DNA of 64,000 nt, from the NCBI GenBank assembly GCA_902587325.1, contig CACIKV010000005.1, forward strand, positions 17,354-81,353. The letters run 5' to 3'. Origin of the DNA: an uncultured Bacteroidota bacterium. Its GTDB lineage: Bacteria > Bacteroidota > Bacteroidia > Flavobacteriales > Flavobacteriaceae. The first letter of the stretch is position 1. Every line of letters begins with the position of its first letter. Below, one piece after another: positions 52,901 through 63,200 of the stretch. The notes beneath the pieces were generated by a model. It did not search any database. It was not told the origin of the DNA and saw nothing but the letters and a program-made list of their open reading frames with translations. A program made the translations under genes and the position numbers.

Positions 52901-55900
52901 CAAAAAAGCAACCAGTCGCTCATCAAAATCATTGTCGACACCATCACCTGGTAACTTTGGTTCATTGATTAAAGATTCTGCATGAACATACATTTTTATT
53001 TTCTTATACTGACGTAAATCCAATTCAATATTTTTATAAACTGCCTTTGAGTCTTTGGGAAGTAAATTTTTAACCTTAAGTGATAAAGATTGCTCATTTT
53101 GTCTAATAATTGAGTTATTATTAAATACTTCCTCTCTTTCAAGACCGGGTGGTAAAATATAATTTACAGGCTTTCTATTTTCATTCTCTTGAATATTTAC
53201 AGATCCAATCTCAAAATTGGTTTCAGAACTTAAAGTGTTATTTTGATTAAGTGGCAATGTAAATCTTTTCCAATCCGTTTTGACCAAATCAAGAGTTGCA
53301 AATCTTAGTGTAACAGGTTTTTGAAAATTACTCAAGGCTATTCTAAAAAAACTTATTGATTTCAGATCATTAATTCCATTTATAGATTGAAAATATTGAC
53401 TAATACTTTTTCCTTCATAATATTCTTTAAAAATTGGCACTTTAAAAAGTAGCCATCTAGAATTAATGCTATTACCGTTCGGAAGTTTTACATTGTTTTC
53501 TCTCACATCAATGATAAAAGGATGATTTTCCCTTGACATATTCTTAAATAATGGTATACTATATTCAAAATAACTATCAATTCTATTCATAGTATTGTCA
53601 TTATTAACATCTTCAACATCTGGAATATTTGTAGAGCCTCTTTTATTTGAGCTGGTTTGAATCGGCGAATTTCCTTGGACATTATTATAGTTCTTATATC
53701 TATTAACAATATCTCCGCTCAAATCTAAATAATATTTATAATTGTCATTAGCAGGATCTTGAGAATTACCATTATTGTAAATTAATAATTCTTCTGTATC
53801 GTCTAAACCATCATAACCTAAATCTTGAGATTTTCTATCCTCTACATTTGAGCCAAAGGAGTAAGTTAATGATTGACTTGTTGGGGTTTTTCCCCAATTT
53901 GATAATTGAAAATTATTTTCGTTTTGAGTTGGAAGTCCATTTTCAAACTGTTTTTTCCCATCAGCAAGAATATCCTCTGAAATATTTCCCAGATGAAATA
54001 AAATTTTACCTAACTCTGATTCATTAGTATTAAAATCTGAAAAATCATCTAAAAGCCAAAATTGAATATACTCAACATTGGTTTTTTGAAAGTTTGTACT
54101 ATTAATTTTTCTAGTAATTCCTGCCCAATTTTGTTTAGTATCACTTATAAAATTTAGCTCGTTATTATTATTATATGGTCCCCTTTCATTTGGGTAAAAA
54201 GACAAATCAAAAGTTGATTGTATCCTTGATTCTCCCTGATATAAATCCAATTCAGGGAAAATTTCATCAATAAATATTCTTCTAGTTGAGTTTTTTGATA
54301 TTTCTTCTAGAGTAATATCAGATGGTCTTCTTGACGAATAAAATATAGGATCAATTGTGTACCATGACAACTTAGCTCTATTATATCCTGTTCTTAGGTC
54401 ATTATTGCCAAATTCAAAACCTGAAAACCCAACAGGTATTGATGAAAGCTTCCAAGAAAGTGGATCTTTTAAATCTAGTTTATTTTGACTTGCTTCAAAA
54501 TCATCTATGTATACACTTGCTGATTTATCATAGCCTGATTTTCTTGGTTCTGAAGACCTTAAAACAGCAAATTCTGTTTTAAATGAAATACTAGATTCAA
54601 CATCTGATTTTATATTTGTTAATTTATTAACCATTCTAGTTAAAAAGGGTACTTGTGAATAAAAGCCAGCATTAACACCAAAAGAGGTATTATTAACTGG
54701 TTGTGAACCATAATTAGATTTTCGAGAAATAGACCTTTCACTTAAATTTATAAGTGTTGCGCCTATTTTAAAATTATCACTAAACTTATGATCAACATTA
54801 AACCCAGAAAATCTTCTTTTTTGTTGGTTAAAAAACGAATTACTTTCTGTGGATATTTCAATTGGAATATTAGAATTTTTTAATGACTCATCTAAAATTT
54901 GAACATTTCCGTTCTGATAGTTAACTAAATAGTCAATTCCTTCCTGCAGTACTCTTCCACCTGCAGATACAACAATGGATCCCTGTGGGATATTAAATTC
55001 ACCTGTATTTATTCCCTCACTAGATGAATCACTCTTATATTTACCTTTAATATTAAATTTATTTTTTTCAATATATTTTTCTGCAGATGTTTTTCCTAAA
55101 CTATAGAGTTCATTATAAACATATTTCAACTGATTTTTATTGTATGATAAAGGATCTTCATAAGTTTCATTTTGATCACTTCTAAGCTTTTCGAATAAAA
55201 ATCTTCCAAAAGGTTCTTCATTTGGAAAAATTAAAAGTCCTTTATTTTTAATAATTGTAATTCCATCAATTGCATCAAAAAAACCATCTCCACCATTTTG
55301 TAAATTACCATTTGAATCTAGTTTGTCAAGGTCAAAAAGATTTAATAATCTAATTTTGTCAAGATTTTCAGGCCATGTGTTGTTATCTACAGGTCTTATG
55401 TAATTTAATGAAGAAGGGTTATTATAGAAAATATTTAATCTGAAATCATTCTCTGAGACTTGAAAAGATCCTAAACTATAAATATTTTTCATAGTAAGTT
55501 TCCACACTGGAAGTCTTACATTATTAATGCTACTCTTTAAAAGTTTAACAATTAGACCTTTTCTAACAACTTGATCATTGAAATTATCTACTGAAACAAT
55601 TCCATCATCTGAAAACTCGCCTACTTGATAAACTTTTCCATTTAAGGTGTATTGAAATGAAACACCTAATATTTCATCATTATTTAGGGGTTGTTGAAGA
55701 GATATATATCCAAGTTGATCATTTAGTGAGTATTCACTTTCATCCAACTTTCTTGCATTTTCAAGTATTGAATAATCAGAGCCTTCAGTAAATAAATTTG
55801 AATCAGCCTCAAATCCCAAATTTACATTGGTGATGTCTCGAATATTCTCATTTAATAAATTTTGACCAATTTTTGAAGGATCAAAATTATTAACCGAATT

Positions 55901-57034
55901 ATCAGGATTTGAGCTTGAATTATTTTGGATAAAAAAATTTGAAGTTTTGTCATCAGCAATTGTAAAATCCGGATCACTTTCAGCTAGATCATGTAAAGCA
56001 ATTATATTTCTTATATTTTTAGTTTCATTTGATTTATTTGTAACCCAAACTTCAACTCTAGTAATTCTAACAGCTGAATTTATATAAGGATAAGATTCTA
56101 ATGATTTGTCAAAATTTTTTCTAAAGAAATGAGCAAGATAAAAATGTCTGTTACTTTCATAATCTAATGCAGTAAATGAAAATTCATTCATAGATCCATC
56201 ACTACTCGTTGAAACAGTTTTAGATTGTGATCTCTGCTCTGATAATACTGCATCAATAGTTGTATTACCAAATTTTAGTTGAGTTTTAAAACCAAAAAGA
56301 CTTTGTGCTCCATTTATCAAAGATCCACTTATTGGCATACTTACATTTCCTAGCTCAATTTTTTTAATAATATCATCCTCATTAGGCGTATAATCTAGCT
56401 TTAATAAATTTTGAAAATCAAATGTTGATTGAGAATCGTAATTTGAATTAATTGATAATTTTTCACCTATTTTTCCTGCTAAACTCAAAGATATAAGCTG
56501 GTTAAAATCTAAACTCAAATTACTACGATTTCTAACTGGTATTGTTGGATTATCCCTTTTATTATATCTAGCTCCTAAATCTATAGCTATGGATCCCTGT
56601 GGAACTAATTCTATTTCATTACCTCCAAATATTGATTCAAAGAAGTTAGAATTTATATATAAATTAGGTAATAAGTTTCTCTTACTTGCTTCATCATCAC
56701 TTTCCATTAATTGGGTTTGATCATTAAAATATTTTTTTATAATATCTTTTTTAAAAAAATTTCTGTATTCTTCAGGTGTTAATTTTAATGGCAGCCCAAC
56801 ATCAATATCTCCAATTTTTGACTGGTAGATATAAAGATTTAAATCTGGATCATACTTGTACTTTAAAATAATATTTGACGGAGATTTTAAATTAAATTCT
56901 CCCATGTAAATTGTATTATTAATTGTATCTAAAGTGATTTTTTCTTGTGAAAAAGAATAAAAACCAAAGCAAAACATTAATAAAATTAAATGAACTCTTT
57001 TAATAAAGCTGATATTTGAAAACCAAATAACCAC
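49988..57034 (-). CDS. sprA: Type IX secretion translocon / cell-surface protein SprA
   Basis: A 2,348-residue exported protein. The signal peptide is KRVHLILLMFCFGFYSFSQ, from a GTG start at 57034. The N-terminal SprA_N regions (DVGLPLKLTPEEYRNFF near 78, SIAIDLGARYNKRDNP near 155) and later KSASVYIDDFEASQNKLDLKD and VWFNELRISNIKTDGGWAAIG are hallmarks of the family. The remainder is a very large beta-barrel (36 strands in the known structure). It is the outer-membrane pore of the type IX secretion system, used for gliding adhesins and secreted enzymes. Other T9SS core genes are not in the window. Confidence 0.97.
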   Translation of the reverse strand: MVIWFSNISFIKRVHLILLMFCFGFYSFSQEKITLDTINNTIYMGEFNLKSPSNIILKYKYDPDLNLYIYQSKIGDIDVGLPLKLTPEEYRNFFKKDIIKKYFNDQTQLMESDDEASKRNLLPNLYINSNFFESIFGGNEIELVPQGSIAIDLGARYNKRDNPTIPVRNRSNLSLDFNQLISLSLAGKIGEKLSINSNYDSQSTFDFQNLLKLDYTPNEDDIIKKIELGNVSMPISGSLINGAQSLFGFKTQLKFGNTTIDAVLSEQRSQSKTVSTSSDGSMNEFSFTALDYESNRHFYLAHFFRKNFDKSLESYPYINSAVRITRVEVWVTNKSNETKNIRNIIALHDLAESDPDFTIADDKTSNFFIQNNSSSNPDNSVNNFDPSKIGQNLLNENIRDITNVNLGFEADSNLFTEGSDYSILENARKLDESEYSLNDQLGYISLQQPLNNDEILGVSFQYTLNGKVYQVGEFSDDGIVSVDNFNDQVVRKGLIVKLLKSSINNVRLPVWKLTMKNIYSLGSFQVSENDFRLNIFYNNPSSLNYIRPVDNNTWPENLDKIRLLNLFDLDKLDSNGNLQNGGDGFFDAIDGITIIKNKGLLIFPNEEPFGRFLFEKLRSDQNETYEDPLSYNKNQLKYVYNELYSLGKTSAEKYIEKNKFNIKGKYKSDSSSEGINTGEFNIPQGSIVVSAGGRVLQEGIDYLVNYQNGNVQILDESLKNSNIPIEISTESNSFFNQQKRRFSGFNVDHKFSDNFKIGATLINLSERSISRKSNYGSQPVNNTSFGVNAGFYSQVPFLTRMVNKLTNIKSDVESSISFKTEFAVLRSSEPRKSGYDKSASVYIDDFEASQNKLDLKDPLSWKLSSIPVGFSGFEFGNNDLRTGYNRAKLSWYTIDPIFYSSRRPSDITLEEISKNSTRRIFIDEIFPELDLYQGESRIQSTFDLSFYPNERGPYNNNNELNFISDTKQNWAGITRKINSTNFQKTNVEYIQFWLLDDFSDFNTNESELGKILFHLGNISEDILADGKKQFENGLPTQNENNFQLSNWGKTPTSQSLTYSFGSNVEDRKSQDLGYDGLDDTEELLIYNNGNSQDPANDNYKYYLDLSGDIVNRYKNYNNVQGNSPIQTSSNKRGSTNIPDVEDVNNDNTMNRIDSYFEYSIPLFKNMSRENHPFIIDVRENNVKLPNGNSINSRWLLFKVPIFKEYYEGKSISQYFQSINGINDLKSISFFRIALSNFQKPVTLRFATLDLVKTDWKRFTLPLNQNNTLSSETNFEIGSVNIQENENRKPVNYILPPGLEREEVFNNNSIIRQNEQSLSLKVKNLLPKDSKAVYKNIELDLRQYKKIKMYVHAESLINEPKLPGDGVDNDFDERLVAFLRLGSDINENYYQIEVPLKPTSFNTSNSFRFSAESVWNPENNSIEFDLEKFLQIKMEIISKKIQSNEAIYFDEDMNLIDEFSQISKLPGQKKYKFSIKGNPSLGRIRTVLLGLKNPSQKIGDKLSGEVWFNELRISNIKTDGGWAAIGSLDANLADFANISLNGRLSSVGFGSIDKNPNERSNDSYKQFNFITNVNAGQLLPENWAINIPLSYTYSEELTKPKYDSFYNDIELNKVLDLSNNKDSIINQSQILSRSKSFSVLGLSKKKNSNKESRFYDIENLNFSYSYSESNFKDYELEYSDRKRIRANANYSFSFNDLSIYPFEKLISEDSKYLAWLKQFNFNPLPASLSFSGDFYRSLFVQKFREINYTGVSSSSQIPIPELRQRKYLFDWNMSVSHNLTNSIRINYNASNSNLVQNFGEDESNIYNTDIGIFDNFFNVGEPNFFNQNITLNYQLPFDLIPFLNFIEGSYNYSGDFNWQKGSDILNKIISESGQILGRVNTIQNANNQSLSLSLNFDKIYRNISWLNKDGFIITELIKILKRVRLNYSENSGKVLPGYIPSIGFLGTTRPSIGFVFGSQSDIRYEAAKNGWLTDFQNFNQPFQKIFNSKFDFTGEIELLKSIRIDLNANRSYSNNFTENFNVTNQTYFSSNPNYYGNFSISSNMLKTSFKKRNKDFSFSFDKMKKNRIIIAQRLISQKSLNNVQLDNDGFPVGFSKNNQEVLIPSFLSAYLGKNANDINLNPVSRNPKLNWSLQFDGLSKIFENFISRISISHSYRSNFTINNFRSNLNYDLNSFDISGDYLSEKLYSNVNLVEQFNPLIELDIEFKNSLRLVLDIIKDRAISLSLANNFITESWGNEYIIGLGYRARNVRINSSLAPNSNSFSGDLNTKLDFSIRKNMTIIRNLNIQDNKVSAGQTLISAKLTADYALSRNFSAIFFYDHMFSKYEISSAFPQTNIRSGITLRYNFGN

Positions 57035-57040
57035 AACAAG

Positions 57041-57619
57041 TTATAATTTATTTAAAGCTTTTTTGATTAAGCTTTCAACAGAAATACTTGGATTTTCAGC
57101 CTTTATTTTATTTATAATTTTAATTGTATGCTTTCTTGAATAGCCAAGAACTTCCAATGCAGTAATTGCTTCATCGGCATCTTTAGTAATTAAATGAATT
57201 TTACTATCATCAATTTCTTGAGAATGAATTTTATCTTTTAGTTCTAAAATTATTCTTTGTGCAGTTTTAGAACCAATTCCTTTTATGGATTGGACAGAAT
57301 TAACATCTTCCGAATTTATAGAGGAAATAATTTCACCGGTTGTCATTGAAGAAAGCATTGTTCTAGCAGTGCTTGCCCCGACTCCAGAAACTGAAATTAA
57401 TAATTTAAATAAACTACGCTCTGACTTACTAAGAAAACCAAATAAAGTATGAGAATCTTCTTTTACAATTAAATGTGTGTAGAGTTTTATATTTTCATCA
57501 TTACCTATCTTAGAAAAAGTATTAAGTGTAATATTAATACTATAGCCTATTCCATTACAATCAACAACTAATTCAGTTGGAGATTTTTCAATTAGTCTTC
57601 CCTTAATCTGTGTTATCAT
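57041..57619 (-). CDS. ruvA: Holliday junction branch migration protein RuvA
   Basis: A 192-residue protein. The N-terminal OB fold begins MITQIKGRLIEKSPTELVVD. Two helix-hairpin-helix motifs follow (KLLISVSGVGASTARTML near 90 and VQSIKGIGSKTAQRIILEL near 115), and the C-terminal flexible domain (EAITALEVLGYSRK) contacts RuvB. It recognises four-way junctions. Located 6 bases before sprA on the same strand, an order I recall from other flavobacteria. Confidence 0.96.
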   Translation of the reverse strand: MITQIKGRLIEKSPTELVVDCNGIGYSINITLNTFSKIGNDENIKLYTHLIVKEDSHTLFGFLSKSERSLFKLLISVSGVGASTARTMLSSMTTGEIISSINSEDVNSVQSIKGIGSKTAQRIILELKDKIHSQEIDDSKIHLITKDADEAITALEVLGYSRKHTIKIINKIKAENPSISVESLIKKALNKL

Positions 57620-57631
57620 TTTACTAAATTA

Positions 57632-59902
57632 CTATTTTCTGTTTTGAGCATCAACTACTGCAATTGCTGTTATATTTACTATCTCTTCTACACTTGGTTT
57701 TAATTGTAAAATATGAACTGGCTTATCCATTCCCATTATTATTGGTCCAATTGACATTGCATTATCAAGTTCTTTTATCACTTTATAAGTAATATTAGCA
57801 GAATCAAGATTAGGGAATACCATCACATTTACTTTTTGACCAGATAGTTTAGAAAAGTCAAATTTATTTGCAAACATTGGTCTATTTAATGCGAAATCAG
57901 ATTGAACAGGCCCGTCAACAACAAGTTCTGGAGCACAACGTTTTAAAAATTTTACTGCTTTTTCAACTTTTTTAGCCATAGGATGATTGGATGAACCAAA
58001 ATTTGAATAAGACAACATAGCAATTACAGGATCAAAACCAAACATCTTAGCTGTTTCGGAAGCTAAAATAGCTATATAGCCGATTTCATTATAGGTTGGA
58101 TTAATATTTATTGATGTATCAGCTAAAAATAAAGGCCCATTACTTGTAATCATTAGGTTTGTAGCGGCTACTTTTCTGACTCCTTTACTTTTTCCAATAA
58201 CTTTCAATATTGGCTTGATTACATCCGGATAGCTTCTAGAAAATCCAGAAATTAAAGCATCGGCTTCTCCAAGTTTTACCATCATAGATCCAAAATAATC
58301 TCTTCTTCTCATTAGAGTTTCTGCTTGACTTAATGTCATACCCTTGTCTTTTCTCTGCTTAAAGAACTTCTTAGCATATCTTTTAATAGTTGAGACAGAT
58401 TTTTTTTGACTTAAATCTATAACTTTTAAATCATGATCAAAATCAATTTCAAGCATCAATTTTTTTATTCTTTTTTTTCTACCAATTAACGTTGGAATAG
58501 CAATTCCTTCATCGTAAACAATTTGAGCAGCTTTTAATACCTCTAGCCTATCAGCTTCAACAAAAACAACTTTTTTTGGATCACTCTTTGCCTTGGCTAA
58601 AAGAAGTCTAATTATTTTATTTTCATTACCCAGTCTTGATTCTAATTCTCTCTCGTATCTTTCCCAATTATCAATTTCTAGTCGGGCAACACCACTATCA
58701 ATTGCTGCCTTAGCAACTTTGAGTGGTATTTTCGAAATTAATCTTGGATCAAAAGGTTTGGGAATAATATAATCTCTTCCGAATGTCAGTTTAGTTTCAC
58801 CATATACAACGTTTACATTTTCCGGGACTGGTTCCTTTGCAAGCTCAGCTAATGCATAAACAGCCGCCATTTTCATTTTTTCATTGATTTTTGATGCTCT
58901 AACATCAAGTGCACCACGAAAAATAAACGGGAATCCTAGTACGTTATTGACTTGATTGGGATGATCACTTCTTCCTGTTGCTAAAATAATGTCTTCCCTA
59001 GTCCTTTTTGCAAGTTTATAATTTATCTCTGGTTCAGGATTGGCCATTGCAAACACTATTGGATTTTCTGACATTGATTTCAACATTTCGATACTTAACA
59101 TGTCAGCCTTAGATAAACCTATAAATACATCAGAATTTTTTAATGCATCATCTAAACTTTTAATATTTACTTTTTTTGAAATGAATAGTTTTTTTTCATC
59201 AGATAAATCTTCTCTTTTTGAATTTATTGGTCCCTTGCTATCGAACATTATGATGTTCTTTTTTTTTACACCTAGAGCAACATACATTTTTGCACAGGAT
59301 ATTGCTGCAGCACCTGCACCGCATATGACCATTTTAATTTTTTCAATATCTTTTCTAGCAAGGTCCAATGCGTTAATAAGTGCTGCTCCAGAGATAATTG
59401 CTGTACCATGCTGATCATCGTGCATAACTGGAATATTTAAGTCCTCTACTAATCTTCTTTCAATCTCAAAAGCCTCAGGTGCTTTAATATCTTCTAAATT
59501 TATCCCGCCAAATGTTGGGGCAATATTTTTAACTGTACTGATAAATTCATCTATATTTTTTGTGTCAATCTCAATATCAAATACATCGATGTCAGCAAAA
59601 ATTTTAAATAATAAACCTTTACCTTCCATAACAGGCTTTGAAGCAAGTGGTCCTATATCTCCTAAACCAAGAACAGCGGTTCCATTTGAAATGACTGCAA
59701 CAAGATTTGATTTTGATGTGTATTTATAAACATCTTCAGGATTCTTATTTATCTCCAAACAAGGGTATGCGACTCCGGGTGAGTAAGCAAGTGATAAATC
59801 TCTTTGGGTTTGATAATTTTTTGTTGGTTCAACCTTTATTTTTCCAGGGTTCGGTTTTGAATGATATACTAATGCTTTTCTCCTTTCCCTTTCCTGCTTC
59901 AT
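57632..59902 (-). CDS. maeB: NADP-dependent malic enzyme with C-terminal phosphotransacetylase-like domain
   Basis: A 756-residue fusion. Residues 1-420 are a malic enzyme: RDLSLAYSPGVAYPC, the conserved LKIPVMHDDQHGTA-like segment near 158, and the nucleotide fold GAGAAAISCAKMY near 194. Residues about 430-756 are phosphotransacetylase-like, with RRRDYFGSMMVKLGEADALISG and VDGPVQSDFALN. In MaeB-type enzymes the second domain is regulatory (acetyl-CoA sensing) and has no transferase activity. It converts malate to pyruvate and CO2 with NADPH. Twelve bases upstream of ruvA. Confidence 0.96.
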   Translation of the reverse strand: MKQERERRKALVYHSKPNPGKIKVEPTKNYQTQRDLSLAYSPGVAYPCLEINKNPEDVYKYTSKSNLVAVISNGTAVLGLGDIGPLASKPVMEGKGLLFKIFADIDVFDIEIDTKNIDEFISTVKNIAPTFGGINLEDIKAPEAFEIERRLVEDLNIPVMHDDQHGTAIISGAALINALDLARKDIEKIKMVICGAGAAAISCAKMYVALGVKKKNIIMFDSKGPINSKREDLSDEKKLFISKKVNIKSLDDALKNSDVFIGLSKADMLSIEMLKSMSENPIVFAMANPEPEINYKLAKRTREDIILATGRSDHPNQVNNVLGFPFIFRGALDVRASKINEKMKMAAVYALAELAKEPVPENVNVVYGETKLTFGRDYIIPKPFDPRLISKIPLKVAKAAIDSGVARLEIDNWERYERELESRLGNENKIIRLLLAKAKSDPKKVVFVEADRLEVLKAAQIVYDEGIAIPTLIGRKKRIKKLMLEIDFDHDLKVIDLSQKKSVSTIKRYAKKFFKQRKDKGMTLSQAETLMRRRDYFGSMMVKLGEADALISGFSRSYPDVIKPILKVIGKSKGVRKVAATNLMITSNGPLFLADTSININPTYNEIGYIAILASETAKMFGFDPVIAMLSYSNFGSSNHPMAKKVEKAVKFLKRCAPELVVDGPVQSDFALNRPMFANKFDFSKLSGQKVNVMVFPNLDSANITYKVIKELDNAMSIGPIIMGMDKPVHILQLKPSVEEIVNITAIAVVDAQNRK

Positions 59903-59903
59903 T

Positions 59904-60137
59904 CTACTTGTTAATTAAGTTTGAAATTATTTCCCCCAGTAAAAAACCTGATCCTAATGCAAGTGGGTACAAAACAAACAACCACAAATAATCAATAACT
60001 GAAAAATTATTTGGTTCATTTTTTGCAATATTATTTAAGAAATCATACCACGTTGCAATTCCTAATTTTGAAATAATAAAATTGCATAGAATTGCAACTA
60101 TTAAAATTGAAACACCAATGATGTATAAGCGAAGCAT
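59904..60137 (-). CDS. Small membrane protein, unknown function
   Basis: A 77-residue protein with two hydrophobic helices: MLRLYIIGVSILIVAILCNFII at the N-terminus and LWLFVLYPLALGSGFLLGEII at the C-terminus, with a polar loop NNIAKNEPNNFSVID between them. It ends one base before maeB and follows a consensus promoter at 60146-60173, so it is probably the first gene of the maeB-ruvA-sprA unit. No family recognised. Confidence 0.75.
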   Translation of the reverse strand: MLRLYIIGVSILIVAILCNFIISKLGIATWYDFLNNIAKNEPNNFSVIDYLWLFVLYPLALGSGFLLGEIISNLINK

Positions 60138-60145
60138 ATATAAAT

Positions 60146-60173
60146 CAAAAATAGTTAATTAATGACATCCCAA
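60146..60173 (-). promoter_or_regulatory. Promoter of the membrane protein-maeB-ruvA-sprA unit
   Basis: On the minus strand TTG (60171-60173), a 17-base spacer and TATTTTTG (60146-60153) match the Bacteroidota consensus, with a spacer at the short end of the range. The box ends 8 bases before the ATG at 60137. Confidence 0.5.
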
Positions 60174-60210
60174 AAACTTTATACATTTTAATTTATATTT
60201 ACGTTGCATC

Positions 60211-63200
60211 GTGAAATTTACATTTAAAATATTATTGATTTTTTTTCTGTTTTTTGGAACAAAATTAAATAGTCAGTTAAGTAAAGTTCACTACATACCA
60301 CCAATGACTGCTTCTGCCAGTGGAGCTAATTCTCCACATGATCAATGGATTTATATTTCAACTGCATCTGTTAATCCAGTTAATTTTACTGTAAAAAAAC
60401 CCGATGGGACTACATTTTTTTCCGGACAAGTCTCTAATACTGACTCGCAAGAATTTAGTGCAGGTCCAAATGGATTTAATGGTAATTTATTTGTTAGAGA
60501 TTTTGAAACTGAACAAATATTAACTAATGCTGGTTTTATAATTGAAGCTGAAGAAGAAATCTATGTATCAATTAGGGTTAGTAGTACTCCAGTAAATTTT
60601 TGTGGAAATCAAGGTTGTCATGGTGGAGCCTTGGTTTCAAAAGGTGAATCGGCTCTTGGAACTAAATTTAGACTTGGTGCTTTACAAATCAGACAAAATA
60701 ATCAACAAAATTTTGGTTCTGTAATGGCAACAGAAAATCAAACAATAATCAATATCCAACTTCCTAGTGGTCAAACAATGAGAAGCGGTAATAATTCAGC
60801 AACGGTAACTTTAAATGCTGGTGAATCATATGTATTTTCGTCTGAGGATTCATCCTCACCAGGATATGGGATAATAGGAACATTAATTGAATCCAATAAA
60901 CCTATTGTAGTAAGTTGTGGTTCAGCTACTGGATCTTTTGCTGTTGGAAGTAGCTCTGGAGGACAGGATTATGGAATTGATCAAATTGTTGGAGCAGACA
61001 AAGTGGGTTCAGAATATATTTTTGTTAAAGGCGAAGGTGGAGACTCTTGGGAAAATATATTGTTAATTTCAGATCAAAATAATACAACGATCAACGTCAA
61101 CGGTAATCCACTCACTATTAATGGAAATGCTGTAGTTCTTCAAGAAGGTCAATTTATAATCATTGAAGGAAATAACTTTTCAGATAGTCAAACAATGTTT
61201 GTAAATACTAACAACTCCTCTGATAAATTATTTGCATACCAGGGAATTGGTGATACCTATACCGGAGGAAGTGGCAATAGCCCTGCTGCAAGACAAGGGA
61301 TGTTTTTTGTCCCTCCTTTAAGTTGTGCGGCTAAAGGAAGTGTTGATAATATAGCTGAGATAAACAGAGTTGGAAAAGATTTTGAAAATGGTGTTGTTAC
61401 AATTGTTACAAAAGAAAATGCTGTTGTTCAGGTTAATGGACTAGCCTTAAATAACCAGCCTAATACTGTTACTGTGTCAGGTCCTCTTGAAGTTAGTGGA
61501 AAAGATTATGAAGTTTATATAGTGAAAGGCTTAACAGGTGATGTTAAAGTCACTGGAAACGATGAATTATATGTAGCATATTTTAATTTTAATTCAGCAG
61601 CAACTACAGGAAGTTTTTACTCAGGTTTTGTTACTCCCCCCAGTTTTGATAGTGATCTTAGTTTTGATACACTAGGGTCTTGTATAAAAAAGAATGGAGA
61701 ATCCAATATTATATTAAAAGCAAAAGATGTTTCTAATTTCACCTCCTTTGAATGGGAAATTTTAGATAATGGAAATTTTATTTCAACTGGAATTTCAACT
61801 GTTGAATACACTCCAACACAATCTGGTACATATCGGCTTAAAGGAATTCTTGATTGTTCAGAAAGCACTTTTGTATCACCAGAAATAACTGTTTTTATAT
61901 GTGCCGATGATTTTGATAATGATGGTATAATTGACAATATCGATCTTGATTCTGACAATGACGGGATTTCTAATGGCTATGAATCTTTGGGTGATGGCTA
62001 TTTCGATTTTTCAAACTTATCTAACCCAGATCTTATTTTAAATAATGATCCCTCAAATACTATCAGCAGCGTTGCAAGCGTAAATATTCCTGAAAATTCT
62101 CATACTCAAACTGGAGGTAATAATTATATCTCGTCATCCATCAATCCAGGTCGTGATCAAGAAGTAAATATCAATATTAATTTTAATGAAAAACTTAACA
62201 TCAAGATTTCTGAAAGCTCCGCATTTGAAATAAACCCTAACGATAATGAAGAATTTGAAGTAAAAGTGTTACCAACTGAATCAAGTATTACTCTTTTAGA
62301 CCCTGACAAAAATTTACTTATATACATTAATGGAGTTTGGCAAGAAATTGATAGCCCTCTAACAAATAATACTATCAGATTTAAATATAAATCAAGAGTG
62401 AATAATACATTTGAGTTGCATGCTTCAAAAGTTGATGGAGTCTCATTTAAACACTTATACAATAATATTACATCTACCGACGAAAGCGTATTTGCTCCAA
62501 AGATTGAAGTAACATCTTATTACTTAAATACTGATGGAACTGATTCAGAAGATATTTTCGATATGGACAGCGATAATGATGGTTGTAATGATGTAATTGA
62601 GGCAGGTTACTCAGATCAAGATGACGATGGTATTTTTGGTTTAGGTCTACCAACAATTGAAAATGGAGGCGTTAACAGCAGAGGACAAATTATCTCTGAT
62701 AACTATGATCCAACTTCAGCTCCCAGAAATTATTTGAATAATTCAAATATCCCTGTATATTATTTTCAAGAGTTTGCAACAGCTCCGACAATTTCACTCC
62801 AACCCGAATCTACAATTGCTTGTCAAGTTGGTAACTCAGCACAATTTAGTGTTGACGTAACATCAAACGATTCACCTATTTATTTTTCTTGGTATGTTTC
62901 AACTGCGGATCAACCAAATTCATGGACTGAAATTGTTGATAATATTACATATTCAGGATCTAAAACTAATACATTAAGTATTGATGATGTACAGCTAAAT
63001 ATGGATGGAAATAAATATCGTGTTCAAATAAATACAGACAATTATGCTTGCATCCAAGAAACAGATGATAATGTTACATTAGATGTAGAAGAAGCTCTTC
63101 CCGTTGTCAATACTGTTGATAACCTTATTTTGTGTGATGATAATTCCTTTGGAACAGACACTGATGGTATAAACTCAGGAATTAATTTAAGATCAAATGT

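Noticed and set aside
59040..59414. A 124-codon plus-strand frame inside maeB
   Set aside because: Antisense to the conserved nucleotide-binding part of the malic enzyme; no start signal or homology seen.
61617..62656. Several open frames on the minus strand within the large surface protein
   Set aside because: The plus-strand frame is open throughout, with signal peptide and recognisable domains. The minus frames are short and low in complexity.
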